A stretch of 64,000 nt of DNA from an uncultured Aquimarina sp. GTDB taxonomy: Bacteria; Bacteroidota; Bacteroidia; Flavobacteriales; Flavobacteriaceae. Location of the stretch: NCBI RefSeq assembly GCF_947496855.1, contig NZ_CANMED010000002.1:558001-622000 (forward strand). Direction: 5' to 3'. Below the pieces are notes generated by a model, which did no database searches, had not been told where the DNA came from, and was given only the letters and a program-made list of their open reading frames with translations. A program made the position numbers and the translations under genes. Positions 9,012-18,541 of the stretch are shown in pieces. Each line of letters opens with the position of its first letter. Position 1 is the stretch's first letter.

Positions 9012-9989
9012 ATGAAAACGATACAATTCAGAGAAGCAATTTGCGAAGCAATGAGCGAAGAAATGCGCAGAGATGAGTCTATTTACTTAATGGGTGAAGA
9101 AGTGGCTGAGTATAATGGAGCTTATAAAGCTAGTAAAGGAATGCTCGATGAGTTCGGATCAGAAAGAGTTATCGATACTCCTATTTCTGAATTAGGTTTT
9201 TCTGGAATCGCAATAGGTAGTGCTATGAATGGCAATCGCCCTATTGTAGAATACATGACCTTTAACTTTTCATTAGTTGGTATTGATCAAATTATCAATA
9301 ACGCTGCAAAAATGCGTCAAATGAGTGGAGGTCAGTTTAATATTCCAATAGTTTTTAGAGGCCCAACAGCTTCAGCTGGTCAATTAGGAGCTACACATTC
9401 CCAAGCGTTTGAGAATTGGTTTGCTAATACTCCAGGGTTAAAAGTTGTCATCCCATCTAATCCAAAAGATGCTAAAGGCTTACTAAAATCTGCTATTCGT
9501 GATAACGATCCCGTTATTTTTATGGAAAGCGAGCAAATGTATGGAGATAAAGGTGAAGTACCAGAAGGGGAATATACGATTCCTATTGGTGTGGCAGAAA
9601 CCAAAAGAGAAGGAAATGATGTAACTATTGTTTCCTTTGGAAAAATAATTAAAGAAGCTTATAAAGCAGCGGATGAGCTTGCGAAAGAAAATATTTCTTG
9701 TGAGATTATTGACCTAAGAACAGTACGCCCTCTTGATCTTGATGCAATTTTTGCTTCAGTAAAAAAAACTAATCGATTAGTTATACTTGAAGAAGCGTGG
9801 CCTCTTGCTAATATTGCTTCAGAAATTACATATCAAGTTCAATCTAATATTTTTGATTATTTGGATGCTCCCATTATAAAAATAAACACAGCAGACACCC
9901 CTACTCCATATTCCCCTGTTTTATTTGAGCAATGGTTACCAAATAGCCAAGATGTTGTTAAAGCTGTCAAAAAAGTAATGTATAAATAA
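9012..9989 (+). CDS. pdhB: pyruvate dehydrogenase E1 component beta subunit
   Basis: The 325-residue protein is a typical alpha2beta2-type 2-oxoacid dehydrogenase E1 beta subunit. It shows FREAICEAMSEEMRRDESIYLMGEEVAEYNGAYK in its first 45 residues (quoted here in parts), then TPISELGFSGIAIGSAM, GPTASAGQLGATHSQ, and the C-terminal IDLRTVRPLD and EEAWPLA. With the alpha subunit it decarboxylates pyruvate using thiamine diphosphate. No alpha or E2 gene is adjacent, so it is encoded apart from its partners, as is frequent in Flavobacteriia. Confidence 0.93.
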   Translation: MKTIQFREAICEAMSEEMRRDESIYLMGEEVAEYNGAYKASKGMLDEFGSERVIDTPISELGFSGIAIGSAMNGNRPIVEYMTFNFSLVGIDQIINNAAKMRQMSGGQFNIPIVFRGPTASAGQLGATHSQAFENWFANTPGLKVVIPSNPKDAKGLLKSAIRDNDPVIFMESEQMYGDKGEVPEGEYTIPIGVAETKREGNDVTIVSFGKIIKEAYKAADELAKENISCEIIDLRTVRPLDLDAIFASVKKTNRLVILEEAWPLANIASEITYQVQSNIFDYLDAPIIKINTADTPTPYSPVLFEQWLPNSQDVVKAVKKVMYK

Positions 9990-10115
9990 AATGAACCCTT
10001 TTCTTTGTGTTTGATAGTTTTTAAATTTTAATTCATTTTTCGCCAATATTGGCTCGGAATTTGATAAAACTAATCTAATTTACAAACATCAACACTTAGG
10101 TACTTTGAAATACTA

Positions 10116-10192
10116 AAATTATATATTTAAAAATGTTTTGCTTTAACCTTATTATTAATGTTTAAAGCAAAACATTTTTAAATATATAATTT
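10116..10192. repeat. 31-bp perfect inverted repeat with 15-nt loop
   Basis: Arms 10116-10146 and 10162-10192 are exact reverse complements over 31 bp, separated by 15 bases. The arms are almost pure AT with a small GC island (TTTTGCTTT). It sits in the 411-bp gap between pdhB and the DUF5686 gene and is the only feature I see there. It is too long for a normal terminator and has no transposase. A miniature element remnant, a processed RNA hairpin or a bidirectional transcription barrier are possible. Confidence 0.85.
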
Positions 10193-10400
10193 GAAGGTAG
10201 GGTATTTATGTATTTATATGTTTTAGATAAAAAACGACAACATTTAAATTGATTAAACAGAGTTAAATTTTTTAATACTGGTAATTAATATCAAAAAAAA
10301 CAGGGCTTAGTTGTTCCTTTTTTGATTTAAAATGGATTGAATCATTTCAATCAAAAAACCAGTCCAATGATGTTTAATCATAATTATTTAAAAATATTAG

Positions 10401-12899
10401 ATGAGATATTGGGTTTTAGGGTTTTTATTTTTTGTTTTTAGTAACTCTTTCATTTTCGGACAGACCAAAGTAAGTGGTCATGTATATGACAGTAACAAAC
10501 AAGCTGTCCCTTTCGCAAACATTGTTTTTGTAAATTCTACAATAGGAACCATAACAGATGAAAATGGTAAATTCTATATGGAATCTGATCAAAATCACAA
10601 TAGCGTTAAAGTTTCTTTTATTGGTTTTGAAACAAAAACAATAAAACTATCTAAACGAACTACATATAACATGGAGGTTGTTCTTGAAGAAGAAGCCGCT
10701 TCTCTGGACGAAGTTGTTATATACAAAGGTAAAACCTCTAAAAAAAATAATCCTGCCATAGATATTCTCCGTAAAATTTGGGATAACAGAAGAGAAAATG
10801 GCGTTAAGAAATTCAAGCAATACAACTATGATAAGTATGAAAAGTTAGAATTTGACCTTAATACTATTGATAGTGCACTGGTAAATAGTAGGATCTTTAA
10901 TGGCATGGAATTTATTTTTGAAGATATTGACACTTCAAGAATAACTGGAAAAACATATCTTCCTATTTTTCTAAATGAAGCCATATCCAAAGTATATGGT
11001 GATAACGAACTTAATGAACTTAAAGAGGTTCTTCAAGGAAATAAAAACGCAGGTTTTAGCGACAACCAAACCCTAATTGCTTTTGTAAAAGATCTATACT
11101 CTGATTACGATATCTACGATAATTATCTAAAGTTCTTTGATAAAAGTTTTACAAGTCCATTATCCAGAACTGGAGTTAACGTGTATAACTATGTCCTTTC
11201 TGATAGTGCCTACATTGGTGATAAATGGTGCTATAACATTATCTATTATCCAAGAAGAAAAAATGAACTTACCTTTAAAGGAGATTTTTGGGTAAATGAC
11301 ACAACCTGGGCAATTAAAGAAATTAATTTAGAAGTAACCAAAAGTGCAAATATAAATTGGGTAAAAGATTTATATATCGAACAAGAGTTTGATGTTCTTA
11401 ATGATTCTATATTTTTAATTACAAAAGATTATTTTCAATCAGATTTTGCCTTCAATAAGAAAGAAAAATCTAGAGGAGTATATGGCAAAAGAACAACTCT
11501 TTATGATAACTATAAATTTGACCAGAAGAAAGGCAGAAAATTCTATCAGAGCCAAGTAGATCCTTACAATCAAGAAATTTATAATCGTGATGATTCATTT
11601 TGGACAAATTCCAGAATGGAAGACCTAAACAAAGATGAACAAAAAGTATACAAACTTTTAGACACACTAAAAACGGTTAAAGCATTTAAAAGATTATATA
11701 ATATTGGAACCATATTAGCTACAGGTTATGTAGAATTTAATGGTTGGGATTTTGGTCCATTATTTTCTACCGTTGGTTATAACACTATAGAGGGTTTTAG
11801 ATTAAGAGCTGGAGGTAGAACTTATTTCACAGCAAATGATCAATGGAGAATAGAAGGATATGGTGCTTATGGTTTTAGAGATAACAAATTTAAATATGGA
11901 TTATCCGGAAAATATCTTGTGGACCGAAAATCTAGATTAATCATTTCTGCTGGGAATCGAAGAGATGTAGAACAGCTCGGAGCAAGCCTCACAAACACAA
12001 ACGATGTCGAAGGAAGAAGTTTGGCATCTTCCTCTATTATAGCAACAGGAGATAACAGTAGATTGACTTCTATAAATTTATCAGCCTTTTCTATGCAAAT
12101 AGAACCCAGAAAGAACTTTACTCTTGGAGTTACTGGGTCTTTCAGAACGTTAAAACCCGCAGATGATGATTTATTTAGTTTAGATTTTATTGATCCCGAT
12201 ACTGGTGAGATAAAGTCTGAAATAAAGCAGGCTGAAATAGGAACCTCTTTAGCATATTACCCTGGAAGAAAAACTACTGGATATGGTGTAGATAGAGTTA
12301 TTGTTAATGATGGTGACTTTGCTCAATTATTCCTTAATTATTCTGTAGGTTTAGACCATATATTGGAAAGTGATTTTGAATATCAAAAGCTTCAATTTTT
12401 TTATAGACAACCTTGGAATATTGGTGGATTTGGAGTTCTAAATAGCTCTTTAGAAGTAGGAAAGACTTTTGGAGAAGTTCCGCTTGGGTTATTAAGTGTA
12501 ATACCTGGTAACCAAACCTATTTATCAATTCAGAACACATTTCCATTACTAAACTTTTATGAATTCGTGACTGACACGTATGCTGCAGTTCATATGGAAC
12601 ATAACTTTAACGGTAGAATTTTTTCTAGAATACCTTTACTGAGAAAATTAAACTTACGTGAACTTGTCGGTATTCGTGGAGTATGGGGAGAACTATCTGA
12701 TGAGAACATTGCTCTGGATGCTTCAGGGTTTTTACAAACTGTAGGCGCTCCTGATGATGAAATATATTGGGAATATAGTGTTGGAGTCGGAAATATCTTT
12801 AAAATCTTTAGAATTGACTTCCACTTTAGAGGAAATTACTTTGATAATCCTGATGCTCGTGATTTTGGGGTTACAGGGTCCTTTGGATTCTATTTCTAA
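10401..12899 (+). CDS. DUF5686 outer-membrane protein with carboxypeptidase-like regulatory domain
   Basis: The 832-residue protein has a signal peptide and then a CarboxypepD_reg-like beta-sandwich (VSGHVYDSNKQAVPFANIVF, TDENGKFYM, VSFIGFETKTIKL). A long DUF5686 region rich in paired aromatic strands runs to a C-terminal Phe (GVTGSFGFYF), as in outer-membrane beta-barrels. It is probably in the outer membrane of the envelope. The family role is not established. It stands alone, with no SusD-like partner. Confidence 0.85.
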   Translation: MRYWVLGFLFFVFSNSFIFGQTKVSGHVYDSNKQAVPFANIVFVNSTIGTITDENGKFYMESDQNHNSVKVSFIGFETKTIKLSKRTTYNMEVVLEEEAASLDEVVIYKGKTSKKNNPAIDILRKIWDNRRENGVKKFKQYNYDKYEKLEFDLNTIDSALVNSRIFNGMEFIFEDIDTSRITGKTYLPIFLNEAISKVYGDNELNELKEVLQGNKNAGFSDNQTLIAFVKDLYSDYDIYDNYLKFFDKSFTSPLSRTGVNVYNYVLSDSAYIGDKWCYNIIYYPRRKNELTFKGDFWVNDTTWAIKEINLEVTKSANINWVKDLYIEQEFDVLNDSIFLITKDYFQSDFAFNKKEKSRGVYGKRTTLYDNYKFDQKKGRKFYQSQVDPYNQEIYNRDDSFWTNSRMEDLNKDEQKVYKLLDTLKTVKAFKRLYNIGTILATGYVEFNGWDFGPLFSTVGYNTIEGFRLRAGGRTYFTANDQWRIEGYGAYGFRDNKFKYGLSGKYLVDRKSRLIISAGNRRDVEQLGASLTNTNDVEGRSLASSSIIATGDNSRLTSINLSAFSMQIEPRKNFTLGVTGSFRTLKPADDDLFSLDFIDPDTGEIKSEIKQAEIGTSLAYYPGRKTTGYGVDRVIVNDGDFAQLFLNYSVGLDHILESDFEYQKLQFFYRQPWNIGGFGVLNSSLEVGKTFGEVPLGLLSVIPGNQTYLSIQNTFPLLNFYEFVTDTYAAVHMEHNFNGRIFSRIPLLRKLNLRELVGIRGVWGELSDENIALDASGFLQTVGAPDDEIYWEYSVGVGNIFKIFRIDFHFRGNYFDNPDARDFGVTGSFGFYF

Positions 12900-13074
12900 A
12901 AACCCTGAAATAAATTAGTCAAACCTAATTTGTTTATATTAATTATCAGCAATTTCATTATAAAAATCATCAAATAGATTCTTACGAAAAGCTTATAGGT
13001 TACCATAACATTAAAATTTGATACATAAACCTATTATTTTTGGCTATAAATTTTAACCAACCCCTTGTAATACT

Positions 13075-13082
13075 TATCTTTG
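13075..13082 (+). promoter_or_regulatory. Bacteroidota -7 box for ppa
   Basis: TATCTTTG fits TANNTTTG and lies 26 bp before the chosen ppa ATG. This argues that the earlier in-frame ATG at 13040 is upstream of the transcript start and not used. No clear -33 TTG is seen. Confidence 0.5.
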
Positions 13083-13108
13083 CCGCCCATAAAAATGAGA
13101 ATAAGAAT

Positions 13109-13639
13109 ATGAGCGCAGCAACCCGTGAAAGTTTCGATGTACTAATTGAAATACCTAAAGGAAGTCGTAATAAGTATGAATACGATTTTGATATAAAAAA
13201 GATCCGATATGATCGCATGATTTTTTCTTCTATGATGTATCCTGCAGATTATGGATTCATTCCAGAAACTTTGGCACTAGACGGAGACCCATTAGATGTA
13301 TTAGTTTTAGTAACAGAACCAACATTTCCTGGTTGTGTAATGGAAGTAAAACCGATAGGCGTTTTCCATATGACAGACGAAAAAGGTCCTGATGAAAAGA
13401 TTATATGTGTCCCCATTTCCGATCCAATTGCAAGTCGATTAGCAGATCTAAAGGAAATGAACCCACACCTTATAAAAGAAATAGAACATTTTTTCCAAGT
13501 TTATAAAGACTTAGAAAAGAAAAAAGTTGATGTTGGTGGATGGGGTAATATTGATGAAGCAAGAAAAATTATCAAAGCCTGTGTTAAACGTTTTGAGGAT
13601 CTAGCAGATAAACCTGAAGGACTATTCAGTATTCATTAA
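13109..13639 (+). CDS. ppa: inorganic pyrophosphatase, family I
   Basis: The protein (176 residues from the chosen ATG, beginning MSAATRESFDVLIEIPKGSRN) hydrolyses PPi to phosphate in the cytosol. It has the family signature DGDPLDVLVL, plus ADYGFIPET and the later DEKIICVPISDP. The chosen start gives the usual length and the classical N-terminus, and a -7 box lies just upstream. A strong terminator separates it from the membrane pyrophosphatase gene, so the two PPi-using enzymes are neighbours but not one operon. Confidence 0.95.
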   Translation: MSAATRESFDVLIEIPKGSRNKYEYDFDIKKIRYDRMIFSSMMYPADYGFIPETLALDGDPLDVLVLVTEPTFPGCVMEVKPIGVFHMTDEKGPDEKIICVPISDPIASRLADLKEMNPHLIKEIEHFFQVYKDLEKKKVDVGGWGNIDEARKIIKACVKRFEDLADKPEGLFSIH

Positions 13640-13660
13640 AGTTCTATACAAAAAATAAAT

Positions 13661-13698
13661 AAAAGCGCAATATTTTCTTATAAATATTGCGCTTTTTC
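13661..13698 (+). terminator. rho-independent terminator after ppa
   Basis: A perfect 15-bp stem (AAAAGCGCAATATTT at 13661-13675 with its complement at 13682-13696) has a 6-nt loop and ends in a T run. Confidence 0.92.
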
Positions 13699-13751
13699 TT
13701 TTTAGCTTTATTTTACTACATTTAGCGACAAATTAACTAAAAACACATTTA

Positions 13752-16157
13752 ATGGAATCAAATATGATTTATATGCCAATTGTTTTGGCAATATTAGGGC
13801 TTATTTACATGCTGGTTAAAAAATCTTGGGTAATGAAGCAAGATGCTGGCGATGGTAAAATGAAAGAAATTTCGGATCATATCTACGAAGGAGCCTTAGC
13901 TTTTTTAAATGCAGAGTACAAATTACTTGCAATATTTGTGGTGATAGTTAGTGTTTTATTAACAATTGTTTCTTTTGTTGTACCTACTACTCATTGGCTA
14001 ATTGTCATTGCTTTTATATTCGGAGCTGTTTTTTCTGCTTATGCGGGGAATATAGGAATGAAAATTGCTACCAAAACAAATGTCAGAACTACGCAAGCAG
14101 CCCGAACTAGTTTACCAAATGCCCTTAAAATTTCTTTTGGAGGTGGTACAGTAATGGGACTTGGTGTTGCAGGTTTAGCTGTATTAGGTTTAACCGCTTT
14201 CTTTATATTCTTTTTTCACTTTTTTATGGGCGGAGAATGGACCAACACAATGGATATGACCATAGTTCTAGAGACTTTAGCTGGATTCTCTTTAGGAGCC
14301 GAATCTATTGCTTTATTCGCTCGTGTAGGTGGAGGTATCTACACAAAAGCAGCTGATGTAGGAGCAGATTTAGTAGGTAAAGTCGAAGCTGGTATTCCAG
14401 AAGATGACCCACGTAATCCTGCTACAATTGCAGATAATGTTGGAGATAATGTTGGAGATGTTGCAGGTATGGGTGCTGATTTATTTGGTTCTTATGTAGC
14501 TACGGTATTAGCTGCCATGGTACTAGGAAACTACGTTATCAAGGATATGGGAGGTGCTATCTCTGATCTTTTTGGAGGTATTGGACCAATCTTATTACCT
14601 ATGGCGATTGCTGGTGTTGGTATTATCATCTCTATAATTGGTACCATGTTGGTGAAAATTAAAAACAATGATGCTAAAGAATCTCAAGTAATGGGAGCAC
14701 TTAATATTGGTAACTGGACATCAATAGTCCTAGTAGCTGCTGCTTGTTTTGCTTTATGTAAGTGGATGCTTCCTGAAACTATGAAAATGGAGTTTTTCGG
14801 AGAAGGCTTACAAGAAATTTCTTCAATGCGCGTATTTTATGCTACTCTGGTTGGGTTAGTAGTAGGAGCCGTAATTTCATCAGTAACTGAATACTATACA
14901 GGACTAGGCAAATCTCCTATCCTTAAAATTGTACAACAGTCAAGTACAGGCGCAGGAACAAATATTATTGCTGGTTTAGCAACTGGTATGATTTCAACTT
15001 TCCCTTCTGTATTATTATTTGCTGGAGCTATCTGGTCATCTTATGCTTTTGCAGGATTTTATGGTGTGGCTTTAGCGGCTTCTGCAATGATGGCAACAAC
15101 AGCTATGCAATTAGCAATTGATGCATTCGGACCAATATCAGATAATGCTGGTGGAATTGCCGAAATGAGTGAACAAGAACCAATCGTAAGAGAACGTACT
15201 GATATCTTAGATTCAGTTGGAAATACAACAGCCGCAACAGGAAAAGGTTTTGCTATCGCTTCTGCTGCATTAACATCTTTAGCTCTATTTGCTGCCTATG
15301 TAACCTTTACAGGAATAGATGGGATTAATATTTTTAAAGCTCCGGTATTAGCAATGTTATTTGTAGGGGGAATGGTGCCCGTAGTATTTTCTGCCTTAGC
15401 AATGAATGCTGTTGGAAAAGCAGCAATGGAAATGGTGCAGGAAGTACGCCGTCAGTTTAAAGACATCCCTGGAATTATGGAAGGTACAGGTAAACCTGAA
15501 TATGATAAGTGTGTTGCAATTTCAACAAAAGCTTCCTTAAGGGAAATGATGCTACCGGGATTACTTACTATTGGGTTTCCTTTAGTAATAGCATTTGTTC
15601 CATTATTATTCGGAATGGACACATTAGCTATTGCTGAAATGTTAGGAGGATATATGGCAGGAGTTACCGTATCAGGTGTTCTATGGGCGATATTTCAAAA
15701 CAATGCTGGTGGTGCTTGGGATAACGCAAAAAAATCATTTGAAGCTGGAGTAGAAATTAATGGAGAGATGACTTATAAAGGCTCTGATGCTCATAAAGCC
15801 GCAGTGACTGGTGATACAGTTGGAGATCCTTTTAAAGATACTTCAGGACCGTCTATGAACATATTGATTAAATTAACTTGTCTTATAGGACTTGTAATTG
15901 CCCCTATACTTGGAGATCACACTCCTGAAACTGCAGTAGCTAATGATAAAACTGAAGTTATTGAGACTAAATCATCTTCTAATCAAGTTGAAAAACAAAT
16001 CGAAGTTAATATGGAAATGAATGGAGATATTGCCAATGCTAAAGTCATTATCACAAAAACTGAAAACGGCAAAACTTTCATAGAAACGAAAAAACTAAAA
16101 GGTACAGAAGAAGAAATAAAAACTAAAATTGAAGAAATTAGAGCTTCCATAAAATAA
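13752..16157 (+). CDS. hppA: ion-pumping membrane pyrophosphatase
   Basis: The 801-residue protein has about 16 membrane helices. The PPi site motif is [20 protein letters not shown], followed by [14 protein letters not shown]. Further core motifs are [16 protein letters not shown] and [16 protein letters not shown]. At the K+-dependence position it reads [10 protein letters not shown]; Ala there is typical of K+-dependent enzymes, many of them Na+ pumps. The ion pumped is inferred, not shown. After the last helix is an unusual charged tail of about 85 residues (roughly 716-801) rich in Glu, Lys and Thr. Confidence 0.95.
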   Translation: MESNMIYMPIVLAILGLIYMLVKKSWVMKQDAGDGKMKEISDHIYEGALAFLNAEYKLLAIFVVIVSVLLTIVSFVVPTTHWLIVIAFIFGAVFSAYAGNIGMKIATKTNVRTTQAARTSLPNALKISFGGGTVMGLGVAGLAVLGLTAFFIFFFHFFMGGEWTNTMDMTIVLETLAGFSLGAESIALFARVGGGIYTKAADVGADLVGKVEAGIPEDDPRNPATIADNVGDNVGDVAGMGADLFGSYVATVLAAMVLGNYVIKDMGGAISDLFGGIGPILLPMAIAGVGIIISIIGTMLVKIKNNDAKESQVMGALNIGNWTSIVLVAAACFALCKWMLPETMKMEFFGEGLQEISSMRVFYATLVGLVVGAVISSVTEYYTGLGKSPILKIVQQSSTGAGTNIIAGLATGMISTFPSVLLFAGAIWSSYAFAGFYGVALAASAMMATTAMQLAIDAFGPISDNAGGIAEMSEQEPIVRERTDILDSVGNTTAATGKGFAIASAALTSLALFAAYVTFTGIDGINIFKAPVLAMLFVGGMVPVVFSALAMNAVGKAAMEMVQEVRRQFKDIPGIMEGTGKPEYDKCVAISTKASLREMMLPGLLTIGFPLVIAFVPLLFGMDTLAIAEMLGGYMAGVTVSGVLWAIFQNNAGGAWDNAKKSFEAGVEINGEMTYKGSDAHKAAVTGDTVGDPFKDTSGPSMNILIKLTCLIGLVIAPILGDHTPETAVANDKTEVIETKSSSNQVEKQIEVNMEMNGDIANAKVIITKTENGKTFIETKKLKGTEEEIKTKIEEIRASIK

Positions 16158-16180
16158 TTTTTAAAAGCTACCCCTTAAAG

Positions 16181-16207
16181 AACCTCGCTAATTAGCGGGG
16201 TTTTTTA
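16181..16207 (+). terminator. rho-independent terminator after hppA
   Basis: The stem CCTCGCTAATTAGCGGGG is followed by six T's, directly downstream of the membrane pyrophosphatase gene. Confidence 0.9.
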
Positions 16208-16230
16208 TCTTTATACTTCAAGAAAATTCT

Positions 16231-17229
16231 ATGTTCAAAAAAAAACCATTACGAATAAATTCTTATCTAGGGTATGGTACAACAACTAGATTAAGAGCTA
16301 CTGGCAGGGCTTTAGAAGATGAAAACATTAATTTCGATGGTAATACAGGGATTCTGAAAACATTGCGCAATATCTATAAACAGTTTGAAAGTGATGAAAT
16401 AAAAAAAGCACATATCGAGCTAAAACTATCCAATGGTCAAAAATTTTCTACAGCTACAGACTCCGAAGGGTACTATAATTTCGATGAACTTTTATCCGAT
16501 TCTTTCGAATTAACGGATAAAGAAGGGTGGATACCATTTATTGTTTCCTACCAGAGCGGTAATGATAAAAGAATTATACAGAATAACGTATTTGAAGGAA
16601 AAATGTTAACACCTTCAGAAAATGCATCATATGGTATCATAAGTGATATTGATGATACAATTTTGCATACTGGAGTTGCTTCATTGTTCAAATGGAGAGT
16701 AATTACAAATACTTTTTTCAAAAATTTCGACAGAAGGTTACCCTTGGAAGGAACCGTTCAATTCTATCAGAAATTAAAATTAGGTAAGAACACTGCACCA
16801 GTTAATCCCATATTTTACGTTAGTAATAGTCCTTGGAATTTATATGATTACTTAACAGCTTTTCTAAAAAAACACTATTTCCCTGAAGGCCCTATTCTGT
16901 TAAGAGATTTTAGAACACCTTTTGATAAAACCCCCAAACCTACAATACCTCATAAACAATCTGAAATTTTAAATCTTATCAAAATATATCCCAATATAAA
17001 ATTTATCCTTATTGGAGATAGTGGAGAAAAAGATGCCGATATTTATACAGAAATAGCAATAAAATATCCCAATAGAATTTTAGCTATTTATCTGAGAAGC
17101 GTGAATCATAAAAGAAAAGAAAAAAGAATAATTAAAATCATCGATTCTTTTACAACTACCCCTATACTTCTTGTTCATTCCTCTAAGGAAGCTGAAGAAC
17201 ATGCAAGGCAACACGGATTTATTACTTAA
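16231..17229 (+). CDS. App1-like (DUF2183) phosphatase
   Basis: The 332-residue protein carries the DUF2183 / App1 phosphatidate-phosphatase catalytic domain. The HAD-type motif ISDIDDTILHTGV is near residue 137, with VSNSPWNLYDYL and the late acidic motif LIGDSGEKDADIY. It has no signal peptide. App1 homologues dephosphorylate phosphatidate, but the bacterial substrates are not established. Its stop overlaps the end of the convergent repressor gene by 4 bp. Confidence 0.85.
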   Translation: MFKKKPLRINSYLGYGTTTRLRATGRALEDENINFDGNTGILKTLRNIYKQFESDEIKKAHIELKLSNGQKFSTATDSEGYYNFDELLSDSFELTDKEGWIPFIVSYQSGNDKRIIQNNVFEGKMLTPSENASYGIISDIDDTILHTGVASLFKWRVITNTFFKNFDRRLPLEGTVQFYQKLKLGKNTAPVNPIFYVSNSPWNLYDYLTAFLKKHYFPEGPILLRDFRTPFDKTPKPTIPHKQSEILNLIKIYPNIKFILIGDSGEKDADIYTEIAIKYPNRILAIYLRSVNHKRKEKRIIKIIDSFTTTPILLVHSSKEAEEHARQHGFIT

Positions 17230-17993
17230 TTTTTTAAACTTCTAACTTCTGAAGTAAGAGTTAACATAGCATCTTGTAACTGCTTAATACTTGCTGCATC
17301 AGAATTGGCGTCAATATTGAAACTAAGTTTACTATTCACCTCCCAAACCTCTACAACCTGATGTGTTTGAATCGTAAATGGTAAATAGTCAGCGTTTAGA
17401 GAAATCAATGTCAACACCGAAGAATCCTCATTTTTCCTAACTTTTTTAACCACTACGCTATCATGCAATACCACCACATAGAGAGCATTACTTCGTAACT
17501 CAGAAAGATTATTAACAGCTTTACCTATGACCCATTCTTTTGGTTCTAAAACAGGTAACATGCTATCTCCTTCTACTTGAAAACCTCTATAAGTAGCATT
17601 TCTATATTCTGGAAGAGGAATATCAAAAGCAGGCAATTGCTGATACCAATCCACATCTTGAACGTTATGCGGATAACCAGCTGCTGCTTTTACATTAACA
17701 AGAACTATGTTCTCGTTATTTTCCGAATCTACAGTAACTATTTTTGGTGCAACATCACCATTATGTAACTGAATTCTCTTTTGTTCACTTTCGCCAAACA
17801 ACCAAAGAGGGTTAACTCCAAATTCTTGAAGTAATTTAGAAACAACTTTTCCCGAAATTTTAGTTTTTCCCCTTTCTATATCCGCAGTAGAGTTCTTAAT
17901 GTTAAGAACCCTAGCAAAATCAGATTGTGTAAAATGATTCTCCTCACGGATCGATTTAAAGCGTTGAATGGTTTGGTTAGTTAAATTATCCAT
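17226..17993 (-). CDS. LexA/CI-like repressor with HTH and S24 peptidase domains
   Basis: The 255-residue protein has an N-terminal XRE helix-turn-helix (IREENHFTQSDFARVLNIKNSTADIERG in pieces, residues 14-45). A C-terminal S24 domain carries the catalytic serine in VEGDSMLPV (about 141) and lysine in VVVKKVRK (about 180). S24 repressors cleave themselves on RecA or damage signals. It is divergent from a DNA-repair operon, with two matching operators between them, so it likely represses both itself and that operon. Regulation is inference from layout. Confidence 0.88.
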   Translation of the reverse strand: MDNLTNQTIQRFKSIREENHFTQSDFARVLNIKNSTADIERGKTKISGKVVSKLLQEFGVNPLWLFGESEQKRIQLHNGDVAPKIVTVDSENNENIVLVNVKAAAGYPHNVQDVDWYQQLPAFDIPLPEYRNATYRGFQVEGDSMLPVLEPKEWVIGKAVNNLSELRSNALYVVVLHDSVVVKKVRKNEDSSVLTLISLNADYLPFTIQTHQVVEVWEVNSKLSFNIDANSDAASIKQLQDAMLTLTSEVRSLKN

Positions 17994-18069
17994 ACAACTT
18001 TGATTTATAAATTAGTATCCATTTCTGTTACTTTGATTTGGGATAATTATGAGGCAAATATACTATTTT

Positions 18070-18126
18070 TTGGAATATTTCCAATTTTAACACTGTTTCA
18101 TTTTTATTTTGTTGGAATATTTCCAT
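18070..18126. promoter_or_regulatory. pair of palindromic operators between repressor and repair operon
   Basis: TTGGAATATTTCCAA (18070-18084) and TTGGAATATTTCCAT (18112-18126) are two near-identical dyads. Each has TTGGAA/TTCCAA arms around TAT, and their centres are 42 bp apart, about four helical turns. They lie in the 167-bp region between the S24 repressor and the DUF559 gene. Same-face spacing suggests cooperative repressor dimers. Confidence 0.75.
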
Positions 18127-18160
18127 AAATTTGGAAAAATTACTAGTTAACTAAATCCAT

Positions 18161-18541
18161 ATGACATCACAAATTGTTTTACACCGACCAGAATCAGAAA
18201 AAACTATTCGATATTCATTAAACAATTCGATTCCCGCTACAGAGGAGCTTTACAAACGGTTAATCGAAAAAGGATTTCTTTTTAAAAGAAACCATAAAAT
18301 TAACAACTATACTTTCGATTTTTACTGTCCTTCTTTAAAAATTGCTCTAGAGATCGATGGGTACGCACATGAATTCTCAGAAGTTTTTAGTCAAGATACT
18401 CCAAAAAAACTTCATATTCATTCCTTAGGGATTACGGTATTGCGCTTTACTGATTATCAAATTCTAGTAGATATAGAAGAAATCTTCCGAGCTTTAAAAC
18501 ATCAAATTAAACTATCCAATAGAAGTTCATATGTCGTTTGA
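18161..18541 (+). CDS. DUF559/VSR-like endonuclease-fold protein
   Basis: The 126-residue protein carries a DUF559-like PD-(D/E)XK region. RLIEKGFLFKRNHKINNYTFDFYCPSLKIALEIDGYAHE gives the D...ExDG core when read in parts (residues 29-67), followed by TVLRFTDYQIL. This is the fold of very-short-patch repair nucleases. It is first in a three-gene unit with a radical SAM repair protein, which it overlaps by 11 bp, so translation is probably coupled. Nuclease activity is inferred from the fold and the company it keeps. Confidence 0.7.
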   Translation: MTSQIVLHRPESEKTIRYSLNNSIPATEELYKRLIEKGFLFKRNHKINNYTFDFYCPSLKIALEIDGYAHEFSEVFSQDTPKKLHIHSLGITVLRFTDYQILVDIEEIFRALKHQIKLSNRSSYVV

